Source of the DNA: Methanomicrobiales archaeon
Lineage (GTDB): Archaea; Halobacteriota; Methanomicrobia; Methanomicrobiales; Methanoculleaceae
NCBI GenBank assembly: GCA_012510295.1
Contig: JAAZID010000176.1
Span: 1 to 7,338 of the forward strand
Direction: 5' to 3'
Length of the DNA: 7,338 nt
Position numbers and translations under genes: made by a program. This document shows, one piece after another, positions 1 to 5,727 of the stretch. Position 1 is the first letter of the stretch. Each line of letters begins with the position of its first letter. Under the pieces are notes generated by a model that saw nothing but the letters and a program-made list of their open reading frames with translations, searched no databases and was not told where the DNA came from.

Positions 1-2
1 AA

Positions 3-626
3 TATCCTCTCAGCTACCGCGAAGACGATCGCCTCCGCCCGCAGTATGTCATCCGCGAGCTCTCAGACCTCCTGAATGGTGAAGGGGTAATCGCAAGCGA
101 GGTCGGCCAGAACCAGATGTGGGCCGCGCTCTACTACTGCTTCAAAAAGCCCCGGACCTGGATCACCTCCGGCGGCCTCGGGACGATGGGATACGGGTTT
201 CCGGCAGCCATCGGCGCCCACTTCGCCCGACCGGACCTCCCGGTGGTTGATATCGCCGGTGACGGGAGTTTCCAGATGAACATCCAGGAGCTCGGGACGG
301 TGGCGCACTACAAGATCCCGGTCAAGGTCGTGATCTTAAACAACATGTACCTCGGTATGGTGCGCCAGTGGCAGGAGCTCTTCTACGACCGCCGCTACGC
401 CTACACCGAGCTTCCGCCGGTGGATTTTGTCGGAATCGCAAACGCCTACGGGGTTGAAGGTATCATGGTCGATGAGAAGGAGGATGTCCGGGAGGCGCTT
501 GAGACCGCTCTTTCGACTGACGGGCCGTACGTTCTGGATTTCAGGATCGAACGCGAGGAGAATGTCTTCCCCATGGTCCCGGCAGGGGCTGCGATCAACG
601 AGATGATCGGGGTGCATCACGAATGA
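3..626 (+). CDS. ilvB: Acetohydroxyacid (acetolactate) synthase large subunit, C-terminal 207 residues
   Basis: Catalytic subunit of acetohydroxyacid synthase, which condenses pyruvate with pyruvate or 2-oxobutyrate in the first common step of Val/Leu/Ile synthesis, using thiamine diphosphate, Mg2+ and FAD. The gene is cut by the left window edge; the frame is open from base 3 and the full family protein is roughly 550-600 residues. What remains is the C-terminal ThDP-binding domain. It carries EVGQNQMWAA (about residues 34-43), the ThDP/Mg motif starting GDGSF at residue 86 and closing with Asn113-Asn114, and GMVRQWQE with Trp123, the position known for herbicide contact in plant homologues. 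The catalytic Glu lies in the missing N-terminal part. The stop overlaps the ilvN start (ATGA), so the two subunits are probably made in a coupled way. Related ThDP enzymes share this fold, but the ilvN partner makes the call firm. Confidence 0.96.
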   Translation, partial: YPLSYREDDRLRPQYVIRELSDLLNGEGVIASEVGQNQMWAALYYCFKKPRTWITSGGLGTMGYGFPAAIGAHFARPDLPVVDIAGDGSFQMNIQELGTVAHYKIPVKVVILNNMYLGMVRQWQELFYDRRYAYTELPPVDFVGIANAYGVEGIMVDEKEDVREALETALSTDGPYVLDFRIEREENVFPMVPAGAAINEMIGVHHE

Positions 627-1126
627 AACCGCATACGATAAGCGTCCTCGTGGAGAACCGGGCCGGTGTCCTGAGCCGGGTCGCGGGTATGTTCTCACGC
701 CGGGGGTTCAACATCGAGAGCCTCGCCGTCGGAACCTGTGAAGAGCCTGATATGAGCCGGGTCACGATCGTGGTGAACGGCGATGACTCTGTCGTCGAGC
801 AGGTGATGAAGCAGACTAATAAGCTCATCGATGTCATAAAGGTCTCTGACCTGACCGAGCGGGAGAGCGTGGAACGGGAGCTCGCCCTCATCAAGGTGGC
901 CGCGGAACCGGGGTCATCCCGTGCCGAGATCCTTCAGATCGCCGATATATTCCGGGCCCAGGTCGTGGACGTCGGGTCAAAGACACTGGTGCTCCAGGTG
1001 GCCGGGGATACAGAGAAGATCGACGCGCTCGAGAAGCTTCTGCGCCAGTACGGCATCAAAGAACTCGTCCGCACCGGGAAGATTGCCATCTTACGAGGTG
1101 CAAAGACTGTAACGAGTTCCAAATAA
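623..1126 (+). CDS. ilvN: Acetohydroxyacid synthase small (regulatory) subunit
   Basis: Regulatory subunit that activates the large subunit and carries feedback inhibition by valine. The protein is 167 residues, close to the roughly 160-165 of E. coli IlvH. An N-terminal ACT domain (about residues 4-78) contains SVLVENRAGVLSRV and RRGFNIESLAVG. Gly15 and Asn30 align with the valine-site Gly14 and Asn29 of E. coli IlvH, so valine control is probably kept (inference). The C-terminal half (about 85-160) has the usual VEREL.LIKV start and IFRAQVVDVG segment. The ATG overlaps the ilvB stop by four bases, and GGGGTG at 609-614 is a plausible ribosome site. A T-tract follows the stop at once, so this is the end of the operon; ilvC, often next to ilvBN, is not here. 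Confidence 0.96.
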   Translation: MKPHTISVLVENRAGVLSRVAGMFSRRGFNIESLAVGTCEEPDMSRVTIVVNGDDSVVEQVMKQTNKLIDVIKVSDLTERESVERELALIKVAAEPGSSRAEILQIADIFRAQVVDVGSKTLVLQVAGDTEKIDALEKLLRQYGIKELVRTGKIAILRGAKTVTSSK

Positions 1127-1128
1127 CA

Positions 1129-1136
1129 TTATTTTT
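1129..1136 (+). terminator. T-rich archaeal-type terminator after ilvN
   Basis: TTATTTTT starts two bases after the ilvN stop codon, in an otherwise GC-rich sequence and with no strong hairpin in front. Archaeal RNA polymerase terminates at such T-tracts. A weak CCCG-GAT-CGGG inverted repeat lies further on at 1154-1164 and may be unrelated. Confidence 0.6.
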
Positions 1137-1191
1137 GGTATGCGGGGTTCCATCCCGGATCGGGGGGGTATGTCCGCTCAAAACGATCGTG

Positions 1192-1199
1192 TTATATGT
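1192..1199 (+). promoter_or_regulatory. TATA box for the small membrane protein/symporter operon
   Basis: TTATATGT stands out in the gap after the ilvN terminator. Its centre (about 1195-1196) lies 28-29 bases before the ATG at 1224. Archaeal transcription normally starts about 25 bases downstream of the TATA centre, so the transcript should begin at or within a few bases of that ATG. No Shine-Dalgarno sequence is visible in front of the ATG, which fits leaderless translation. The start site is inferred. Confidence 0.5.
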
Positions 1200-1223
1200 T
1201 AGCGTGCCACACACTAGCATAGC

Positions 1224-1331
1224 ATGTTCTTCGGACTACCTCTTCATACGGGACTGATCGTGGGCGGCGCTGTCGTCCTGGTCATCGTAGTGCTCACCCT
1301 CTGGGGGTTCTCCTTCGGGGAGGCTTCATGA
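1224..1331 (+). CDS. 35-residue single-segment membrane protein, putative symporter small accessory protein
   Basis: A 35-codon frame, MFFGLPLHTGLIVGG onward, with one hydrophobic stretch at about residues 10-29 and a short GEAS tail. The frame is closed upstream by TAG at 1215, so ATG 1224 is the first possible ATG. Its TGA (1329-1331) directly touches the symporter ATG at 1332, and the symporter ribosome site (GGGGAGG, 1317-1323) lies inside this gene, so translation of the two is almost certainly linked. I recall that databases carry a 'symporter small accessory protein' class of very short peptides encoded just before SSS transporters in methanogens; this gene fits in size, topology and place, but I could not check it. 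Likely role: folding, stability or activity of the symporter (inference). It is easily missed because of its length. Confidence 0.72.
   Translation: MFFGLPLHTGLIVGGAVVLVIVVLTLWGFSFGEAS
1317..1323 (+). promoter_or_regulatory. Ribosome binding site of the symporter
   Basis: GGGGAGG ends eight bases before ATG 1332. It supports that ATG over the out-of-frame ATG at 1328 and lies within the end of the small membrane protein gene. Confidence 0.65.
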
Positions 1332-2849
1332 ATGGCTGACCCGATAACGTTTGTACTGATCGGGCTCTACTTTGTCGTCCTCATCGCTATCGGGAGCTGG
1401 GCCTCAAAGAAGATCCATAACACGGAGGACTATATCCTCGCCGGGAGATCGCTCGGGTTCTGGGTCTTTACGATCCTGATCGTCTGCTCGGTCTGTAGCG
1501 GCATGACCCTGCTCGGCGTCAGCGGGTTTGGTTACTCCTCAGGATGGCCCGGTATATGGGAGCAGATATTTGTGCCGCTCTCGGCATCGTTCTGCATCAT
1601 CGTCTTTGGGGTGAAACTCCAGGCTGTCGGGAAAGAGCGGGATTACATGACCATCCAGGACTACCTCGCGGACCGGTTCGAGAGTCCGAGGGTGCTCCGG
1701 GGGCTCTCCGCTCTCTCCGGGATCGTCGTCTCGCTGATATACCTCGTGGGGCAGTATACCGCTATCAGTATCGTGCTCGTCTGGCTCTTCGGCATCCCGC
1801 ACTGGATGGCGCTGGTCATCGCCGGGGTCATCATTACCGGCTACACGGTCGTCGGAGGGCTCTACGCCGTATCCTGGACGACCCTGGTCCAGGGCGGTAT
1901 CCTGATCCTCGGCGTCCTGTTTATGGCACCGTTCGTCGTCATGAGCGCTGGCGGACTCACCCACATCAATGGTGTGCTCGCCGGGGTTGACCCGAACTTC
2001 GTCGAGCCCTGGTTCCCGAGCCCTGCCTATGCCGAATACGCCTTTGCAACGCCGGAGTTTCTCGTATCGTTCGGGATCCTCCTGATGGTCGGCCTTGCCT
2101 GTGCGCCGCATGTCATCAATAACGTTCTTGCAGCAAAAGAGTCCCGCTACTTCAAATGGTCACCGGTGATCGCGTTTGGTGTCTACGCGGCTGTTATGTT
2201 CCTCGTGAAGTTCACCGGATTTGGCGTGCGGGCACTCGTCGAGGAGGGAACCCTTGTACTCCCCGCGACCGTGAACGCCCAGGACTTCGCCTTCATATCG
2301 GGTGTCGAGTATGCCATGCCGAACGTGGCGCTCTGGGCGCTCTTTGCGGTGATCGTCCTTGCGGCGGTGATGTCCACGACCGACCGGCTCATGCTCACCG
2401 TCGGGACCATGTTCGCGTGGGATATCTACAGAAACATCTTCCGACCCTCGGCGCCTGATAAGGAGGTGCTCATCGTCTCAAAGGTCGCGGTCGTCGCCGC
2501 TGCGGGCGGCACGCTCTGGCTTGCTATCAACCCGCCGCCGATGCTCGCGTGGTTGATCTGGATGGGTATCGGGGTTATGCTCGCGACGTTTGCAGTCCCC
2601 CTCCTCGCCGGCCTCTACTGGCGTGGAGCTACCGGGCAAGGGGCGATCGCGAGCATGGGGCTCGGGCTCGTCGCGGCGACGGTATTTGGCTACTGGCACC
2701 AGTTTGTAGCACCGCTCCCGGTGCACTTCAGTCTTTACGCGCTCGCGGCTTCGGCCCTCGCGATGGTCGTCGTCAGTCTCCTGACCGCTCCAAACTCGCA
2801 GGATGTGCTCGACAACACCCGGACCGGCTGGTTCATCCAGTCGCGATAA
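1332..2849 (+). CDS. Sodium:solute symporter (SSS family), substrate unknown
   Basis: A 505-residue polytopic membrane protein, typical in length for the Na+/solute symporters (PutP, PanF and carboxylate permeases), with about 12-13 hydrophobic segments. TM1 (about 6-24) is followed by the family signature NTEDYILAGRSLGFW. TM2 holds SGMTLLGVSGFGYSSG. The family motif GGLYAVSWTTLVQGG has Trp182-Thr183-Thr184 where many members have WTD. AxxST at Ala345, Ser348 and Thr349 matches the Na2 sodium site of PutP (Ala337, Ser340, Thr341); it is followed by DRLML, where other members often have a Ser. These features support Na+ coupling at the plasma membrane. Substrate cannot be read from sequence; proline, pantothenate or small carboxylates are possible. 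The gene is cotranscribed with the 35-residue protein just upstream and ends at a T-tract. Confidence 0.9.
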   Translation: MADPITFVLIGLYFVVLIAIGSWASKKIHNTEDYILAGRSLGFWVFTILIVCSVCSGMTLLGVSGFGYSSGWPGIWEQIFVPLSASFCIIVFGVKLQAVGKERDYMTIQDYLADRFESPRVLRGLSALSGIVVSLIYLVGQYTAISIVLVWLFGIPHWMALVIAGVIITGYTVVGGLYAVSWTTLVQGGILILGVLFMAPFVVMSAGGLTHINGVLAGVDPNFVEPWFPSPAYAEYAFATPEFLVSFGILLMVGLACAPHVINNVLAAKESRYFKWSPVIAFGVYAAVMFLVKFTGFGVRALVEEGTLVLPATVNAQDFAFISGVEYAMPNVALWALFAVIVLAAVMSTTDRLMLTVGTMFAWDIYRNIFRPSAPDKEVLIVSKVAVVAAAGGTLWLAINPPPMLAWLIWMGIGVMLATFAVPLLAGLYWRGATGQGAIASMGLGLVAATVFGYWHQFVAPLPVHFSLYALAASALAMVVVSLLTAPNSQDVLDNTRTGWFIQSR

Positions 2850-2858
2850 TTCTTTTTT
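2850..2858 (+). terminator. T-rich terminator after the symporter
   Basis: TTCTTTTTT starts directly after the symporter TAA, in the 17-base gap before the convergent transporter gene. It acts for the plus strand only: the opposite strand is A-rich here, so the minus-strand gene has no evident terminator in the gap. Confidence 0.6.
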
Positions 2859-2866
2859 GGTGCCGC

Positions 2867-4174
2867 CTACCCTCCAACCTGAAAGAGATTTGCAATCAGT
2901 GTGATCAGGAGGATCGCCGGAACGACGTAGCGGATGAGCACTATATAGATCTTCTGCTGCCACCCACACCCCCCTATCTCATCGCAGATCCGGTTGCGGT
3001 CCATGTACCATCCCCCGACGATGCATATGATCAGGCCCGCGACGATAAGGCCGATCGTCCCGAAGAGGTAGTCGCCCAGGTCAAGGAACCGGATACCGAG
3101 GAGCCTGAGGTCCAGGGCTGTGTAGCTGAGGGCTGATGGGAGTCCGATGAGCATGATCACGCCAAAGACGAGGAGCGTCGCACGCTTCCGGGAGTAACCG
3201 CGTGAGTCCATCATGGCTGCTACCGGGACCTCGAGCATGGATACCGCAGATGTGAGCGCCGCAGCGAAGAGCATCGCAAAGAAGAGCGCCCCGAGGATCA
3301 TGCCAAACCGCATATCGACGAAGACTGCGGGGAGGGTGATGAACGTGAGGTTCACCCCGGTTGCCGGGTCGAGTCCGGCGGTGAAGACCAGGGGAAAGAT
3401 TGCGAGGCCGGCGAGGATCGCGATCAGCATATCGGCGACGACGATGATGGAGGCGTTCCGGAAGAGAGCCCCTCCTTCCAGGTAGCTCCCATAGGTGAGC
3501 ATGACACCCATGCCCACCGAGAGCGAGAAGAAAGCCTGCCCGAACGCCGCGGTCCAGACGCCCGGGTCGGTGAGTTTCGAGTAGTCAGGGGAGAGGTAGA
3601 ACTCGATTCCGGCCGCAGCCCCTGTCTGTGTGAGCGCGAACGCCACGAGGGCGATGAGGATCACGACGAGGACCGGTATGAGAACCCGGGAGATCATCTC
3701 GATCCCTTCCCGGACACCGGATCGCACCGTCAGGAAGACGGCCATCCCGGCGAAGAAGAAGAAGATGAGCGGGAAGTAGGAGCCCGTGAACACGTGAAAG
3801 TCCACCGGAGAGTTGAGGGCGAAGAAGAGGGCGTACGCGAGCACCCAGCTCGTGATCACGAGGTAGTAACTGAGTACAAGGCCGGCGATGGCGACGACGG
3901 CAAGACCTGCAAGGGAGGATCGTCCGAGTATAGACTGAAAAGCGGTGATCACCGATGTCTTCGTGCTCCGTCCGATGGTAAACTCAAGCAACATCAGGGG
4001 GAGACCGAAGAGGAAGACTGAGATCAGGTACGGGATCAGGAACGCGCCACCGCCATTGGCGCCCACGATGTAGGGGAACCGCCATATATTCCCGATCCCG
4101 ACTGCCGACCCGATGCTTGCTATGATGAATCCAAGGGTCGATGACCATCGTTCCCTCCCCATATCTTCTGTCAT
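2867..4174 (-). CDS. Sodium-dependent transporter, NSS/SNF (LeuT) family
   Basis: A 435-residue, probably 11-segment Na+-coupled amino acid-type transporter. TM1 has GSAVGIGNIWRFPY, with Ala24, Asn29 and Arg32 matching LeuT Ala22, Asn27 (sodium ligands) and Arg30 (outer gate). NGGGAFLIPY follows, as in LeuT. TM6 has FFSLSVGMG (about 215-223), the discontinuous substrate-binding helix. TM8 has ALTSAVSM with Thr308-Ser309 matching LeuT Thr354-Ser355 of the Na2 site. The last segments are near 370-390 and 410-432. Eleven segments rather than twelve is common in prokaryotic members. The substrate is probably an amino acid (family inference). ATG 4174 is chosen over Met5 because GGAGG lies four bases upstream. 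The gene is divergent from the formylglutamate amidohydrolase-like gene and convergent with the symporter. Confidence 0.93.
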   Translation of the reverse strand: MTEDMGRERWSSTLGFIIASIGSAVGIGNIWRFPYIVGANGGGAFLIPYLISVFLFGLPLMLLEFTIGRSTKTSVITAFQSILGRSSLAGLAVVAIAGLVLSYYLVITSWVLAYALFFALNSPVDFHVFTGSYFPLIFFFFAGMAVFLTVRSGVREGIEMISRVLIPVLVVILIALVAFALTQTGAAAGIEFYLSPDYSKLTDPGVWTAAFGQAFFSLSVGMGVMLTYGSYLEGGALFRNASIIVVADMLIAILAGLAIFPLVFTAGLDPATGVNLTFITLPAVFVDMRFGMILGALFFAMLFAAALTSAVSMLEVPVAAMMDSRGYSRKRATLLVFGVIMLIGLPSALSYTALDLRLLGIRFLDLGDYLFGTIGLIVAGLIICIVGGWYMDRNRICDEIGGCGWQQKIYIVLIRYVVPAILLITLIANLFQVGG

Positions 4175-4178
4175 ACTG

Positions 4179-4183
4179 CCTCC
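4179..4183 (-). promoter_or_regulatory. Ribosome binding site of the NSS transporter
   Basis: GGAGG on the minus strand, four bases before ATG 4174. It decides that start over the in-frame Met5 at 4162. Confidence 0.65.
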
Positions 4184-4194
4184 GGTTGCCTCGT

Positions 4195-4220
4195 GATAAC
4201 CAATTATCCCGCAGGGATAA
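4195..4220. promoter_or_regulatory. Overlapping inverted repeats at the NSS promoter, possible operator
   Basis: Two inverted repeats share an arm. GATAA-CCAA-TTATC covers 4195-4208, and TTATCCC-GCA-GGGATAA, a perfect 7-bp pair, covers 4204-4220. The latter overlaps the best minus-strand TATA-like sequence (TTTATCC, within 4214-4223), whose predicted start near 4193 leaves a short leader containing the GGAGG. A dimeric regulator bound here could block TBP/TFB (inference). Part of the pattern may simply be the TATA element itself. Confidence 0.4.
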
Positions 4221-4271
4221 ATGCATATCCTGCCAGAACCGGGTACCCTGCGACCAATGCTCTTTTGTATT

Positions 4272-4292
4272 CGGTTATCTCCATACTAACCG
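4272..4292. promoter_or_regulatory. CGGTTA-N9-TAACCG inverted repeat before the amidohydrolase gene
   Basis: A perfect 6-bp inverted repeat with a 9-base spacer ends ten bases before GTG 4302. Its left arm lies in GGTTATC, which also occurs inverted at 4195-4201 in front of the NSS gene. The TTATC (centre about 4277) is also a possible weak TATA box, at the right distance for a leaderless start near 4302. Promoter and operator roles cannot be separated by eye. Confidence 0.35.
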
Positions 4293-4301
4293 GAAGATCA
4301 T

Positions 4302-5153
4302 GTGCATCATTTCCCGGCGATGCCGGGCGGGCGGGTGGTAGGGTTGAGCGGTCACTACCCCTTCCTCTTCTCCATCCCGCACGGTGGTATATCCGTTCCG
4401 CCCGAGGTCCGCGGTCTCATCAACCTCTCGCGGCGAGATATCATCTTCAACAGCGATCCCCATACCCGCCTCATATACGGGTTTGATGATGTAGCGGAAG
4501 CCCTGGTCGATTTTGAGGTCTCCCGGATATTTGTTGATACCAACCGGGCACCCTACCAGTATCCGCCACGGACCCAGGATGGTGTGATCAAGGTCATCAC
4601 CCAGGACGGAACCCCAGTATACCGGAAGGGCCTTGTGCCCGGGAGGGAGTTGATAGGAGTTCTCCTGCAGAGGTACTACTTCCCGTTCCATAACCGGCTG
4701 GCCGATCTTATCGACACCCGGCCAATCGAGATCGCCTTTGACTGCCACAGCATGCTACCGGCATCCCCTCCAGTCAGGCGCGATGCAGGGCGCCCACGCC
4801 CGCTCTTCTGCCTGAGCAACAGGGGTGATAAGAACGGAAACCCCCTCCGGAAGGGAGGGCTTGTGACCTGCCCGCCGGAGTGGCTCTCGGCCCTTGCTGG
4901 ATCGCTTCAGGCGGAGTTTGATGGGGAGGGGCGGGTTTTGATGAACGATCCCTTCCGGGGCGGGTTCATAACCGTTGCGCACCACCGGCGGACGCGGACA
5001 CCCTGGATCCAGATCGAGATCAACCGAGGCCTCTATGAGACTGAGGAGTACATCGACCCTGAGACCCATCTGGTCGACGAGGCGCGGATCGCAGAGATCC
5101 GGCGGCGGATCTTCTCGGCCATCGCCGGATTCTGGGAGGAGGTCTCGGGGTGA
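4302..5153 (+). CDS. N-formylglutamate amidohydrolase (FGase) family protein
   Basis: Putative zinc hydrolase of the FGase family, whose known members remove formate from N-formyl-L-glutamate or related N-acyl amino acids in the cytoplasm. Family landmarks in order: SIPHGG (His27), DTNRAP (Asp79, Asn81, Arg82), HNRL (130-133), DCHSM (Asp147, His149) and EINRGLY (Glu239, Asn241, Arg242). The His/Asp/Glu positions are the likely metal and substrate residues. Length 283 residues is usual. The start is uncertain: GTG 4302 gives the longest frame, but ATG 4320, GTG 4335 and TTG 4344 are in frame, none has a clear Shine-Dalgarno, and conserved sequence begins only near residue 18. No other histidine-degradation gene is in view, so the substrate in this archaeon is open. 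It is divergent from an amino acid-type transporter, which may hint at shared regulation. Confidence 0.85.
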   Translation: MHHFPAMPGGRVVGLSGHYPFLFSIPHGGISVPPEVRGLINLSRRDIIFNSDPHTRLIYGFDDVAEALVDFEVSRIFVDTNRAPYQYPPRTQDGVIKVITQDGTPVYRKGLVPGRELIGVLLQRYYFPFHNRLADLIDTRPIEIAFDCHSMLPASPPVRRDAGRPRPLFCLSNRGDKNGNPLRKGGLVTCPPEWLSALAGSLQAEFDGEGRVLMNDPFRGGFITVAHHRRTRTPWIQIEINRGLYETEEYIDPETHLVDEARIAEIRRRIFSAIAGFWEEVSG

Positions 5154-5275
5154 TGGCCCCTGGCCGGTGTCATCCCGTATACCGGACCACCCTCCCGCCG
5201 ACCTGCCCAATTGACAACCATGATTCCCCGGCGGTGCGCGGATCCCCTTTCCTATCCCCTCTTCCCGATGCTCCA

Positions 5276-5380
5276 GAGTGCCCCGGATGCGGACACTTTT
5301 ATTACCATGAGGGATTTAACCTTCAGAGGAACCAAAAATACCGACAAAAGCAGTGTTGTTTCCCTGGTTACAGAGACCAA
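5276..5380 (+). pseudogene. Possible decayed transposase-type zinc ribbon
   Basis: In the frame of this segment the sequence reads CPGCG, then Gly eight residues after the second Cys, then RNQKYRQKQCC. This resembles the N-terminal zinc ribbon of many transposases (CPxCG...G...Q+YRC+xC), except that the third Cys is Gln (CAA). The frame opens at GTG 5150, which overlaps the previous stop, but its first 42 codons look noncoding, and it closes at TAA 5411-5413 with no catalytic domain. The stretch is much richer in A+T than its neighbours, fitting foreign origin. A chance match in a promoter region is quite possible. No terminal inverted repeat or target duplication was seen. Confidence 0.25.
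5296..5303 (+). terminator. Possible T-tract terminator after the amidohydrolase gene
   Basis: CTTTTATT is the first T-rich run downstream of the amidohydrolase stop, about 145 bases away. Nothing nearer would serve as an archaeal terminator. It overlaps the possible zinc-ribbon remnant. Confidence 0.25.
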
Positions 5381-5403
5381 ATCTCTCCATTGGAGGCATC
5401 AAA

Positions 5404-5436
5404 ATGGTTATAAAAAGCCGGTACAAGGGTACTTAA
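5404..5436 (+). other. Ten-codon reading frame with a good ribosome site, upstream of gatC
   Basis: ATG 5404 follows GGAGG (5392-5396) at a seven-base spacing and reads MVIKSRYKGT before TAA 5434-5436, ending 21 bases before gatC. It could be a regulatory leader peptide, but only if a transcript starts upstream of it. The gatC TATA box lies inside it, so it may never be transcribed. Confidence 0.15.
5408..5416 (+). promoter_or_regulatory. TATA box of the gatCAB operon
   Basis: TTATAAAAA is a near-consensus archaeal TATA box. Its centre at about 5412 predicts a start near 5437, giving a leader of about 20 bases before gatC ATG 5458. That leader has only a weak ribosome site (GGCAGGG, 5445-5451). 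Confidence 0.6.
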
Positions 5437-5457
5437 CTGAGATCGGCAGGGCAAAAT

Positions 5458-5727
5458 ATGATCACTGAGAGCGATATTGAGCATATAGCAGAACTTGCGG
5501 ATATCGGCATATCAAAAGACGAGGTGCCGGAATTCGCCCGCCAGTTCAACGCAATACTGGAATACTTCAGCACCATCGAGAGCGTGGAGGGCGAGGGCGC
5601 CCCCGCTGCCGGGGCTGCCAACGCCTTCAGGGAGGATGAGCCCCGGCCATGCCTCCCGCAGGAGGCGGTCCTCGCAAACGCAGGGTCGACCGAGAACGGA
5701 TACATCAAGGCGCCGAGGGTGATGTAG
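5458..5727 (+). CDS. gatC: Asp-tRNA(Asn)/Glu-tRNA(Gln) amidotransferase subunit C
   Basis: Small subunit that wraps round GatA and GatB and stabilises the transamidosome. The 89 residues are the usual length. The family pattern is clear: helical start ITESDIEHIAELADIGIS, ILEYFSTIESVEGEGAP, the linker FREDEPRP (about 58-65), EAVLANAGSTENGYIKAPRV at the C-terminus. It is the first gene of gatC-gatA-gatB. The stop is followed with no gap by the gatA GTG, and its last codons contain the gatA ribosome site. In archaea GatCAB usually makes Asn-tRNA(Asn), because GatDE serves Gln-tRNA(Gln); whether that holds here cannot be read from the window. Confidence 0.94.
   Translation: MITESDIEHIAELADIGISKDEVPEFARQFNAILEYFSTIESVEGEGAPAAGAANAFREDEPRPCLPQEAVLANAGSTENGYIKAPRVM
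5715..5723 (+). promoter_or_regulatory. Ribosome binding site of gatA
   Basis: GAGGGTGAT, a good match to the anti-Shine-Dalgarno region of archaeal 16S rRNA, ends four bases before GTG 5728 and supports that GTG as the start. Confidence 0.6.

Noticed and set aside
1154..1164. CCCG-GAT-CGGG inverted repeat between ilvN and the small membrane protein gene
   Set aside because: Arms of only four G/C pairs in a GC-rich genome occur often by chance; it is not followed by a T-tract and is too far from the TATA box to interpret.
1539..2111. 190-codon open frame on the minus strand inside the symporter gene
   Set aside because: It is Asp/Glu/Arg/Pro-rich with no recognisable domain, and is typical of antisense frames in GC-rich genes; the plus-strand symporter explains the sequence.
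2478..2969. 163-codon minus-strand frame crossing the end of the symporter and of the NSS gene
   Set aside because: It overlaps two well-supported membrane proteins, has shadow-like composition and no motif.
4300..4341. ATG 4300 as start for the amidohydrolase
   Set aside because: It is in a different frame from the conserved protein and meets a stop after 13 codons (TAG at 4339-4341).
5150..5275. N-terminal part of the frame opening at GTG 5150, overlapping the amidohydrolase stop
   Set aside because: The overlap looks like coupling, but the codons give a Pro/Arg/Ser-rich sequence with no domain; only the zinc-ribbon-like part further on merits a note.
5307..5468. 53-codon frame from ATG 5307 into gatC
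   Set aside because: No ribosome site at a proper distance, no recognised family, and it overlaps the gatC start and its TATA box.
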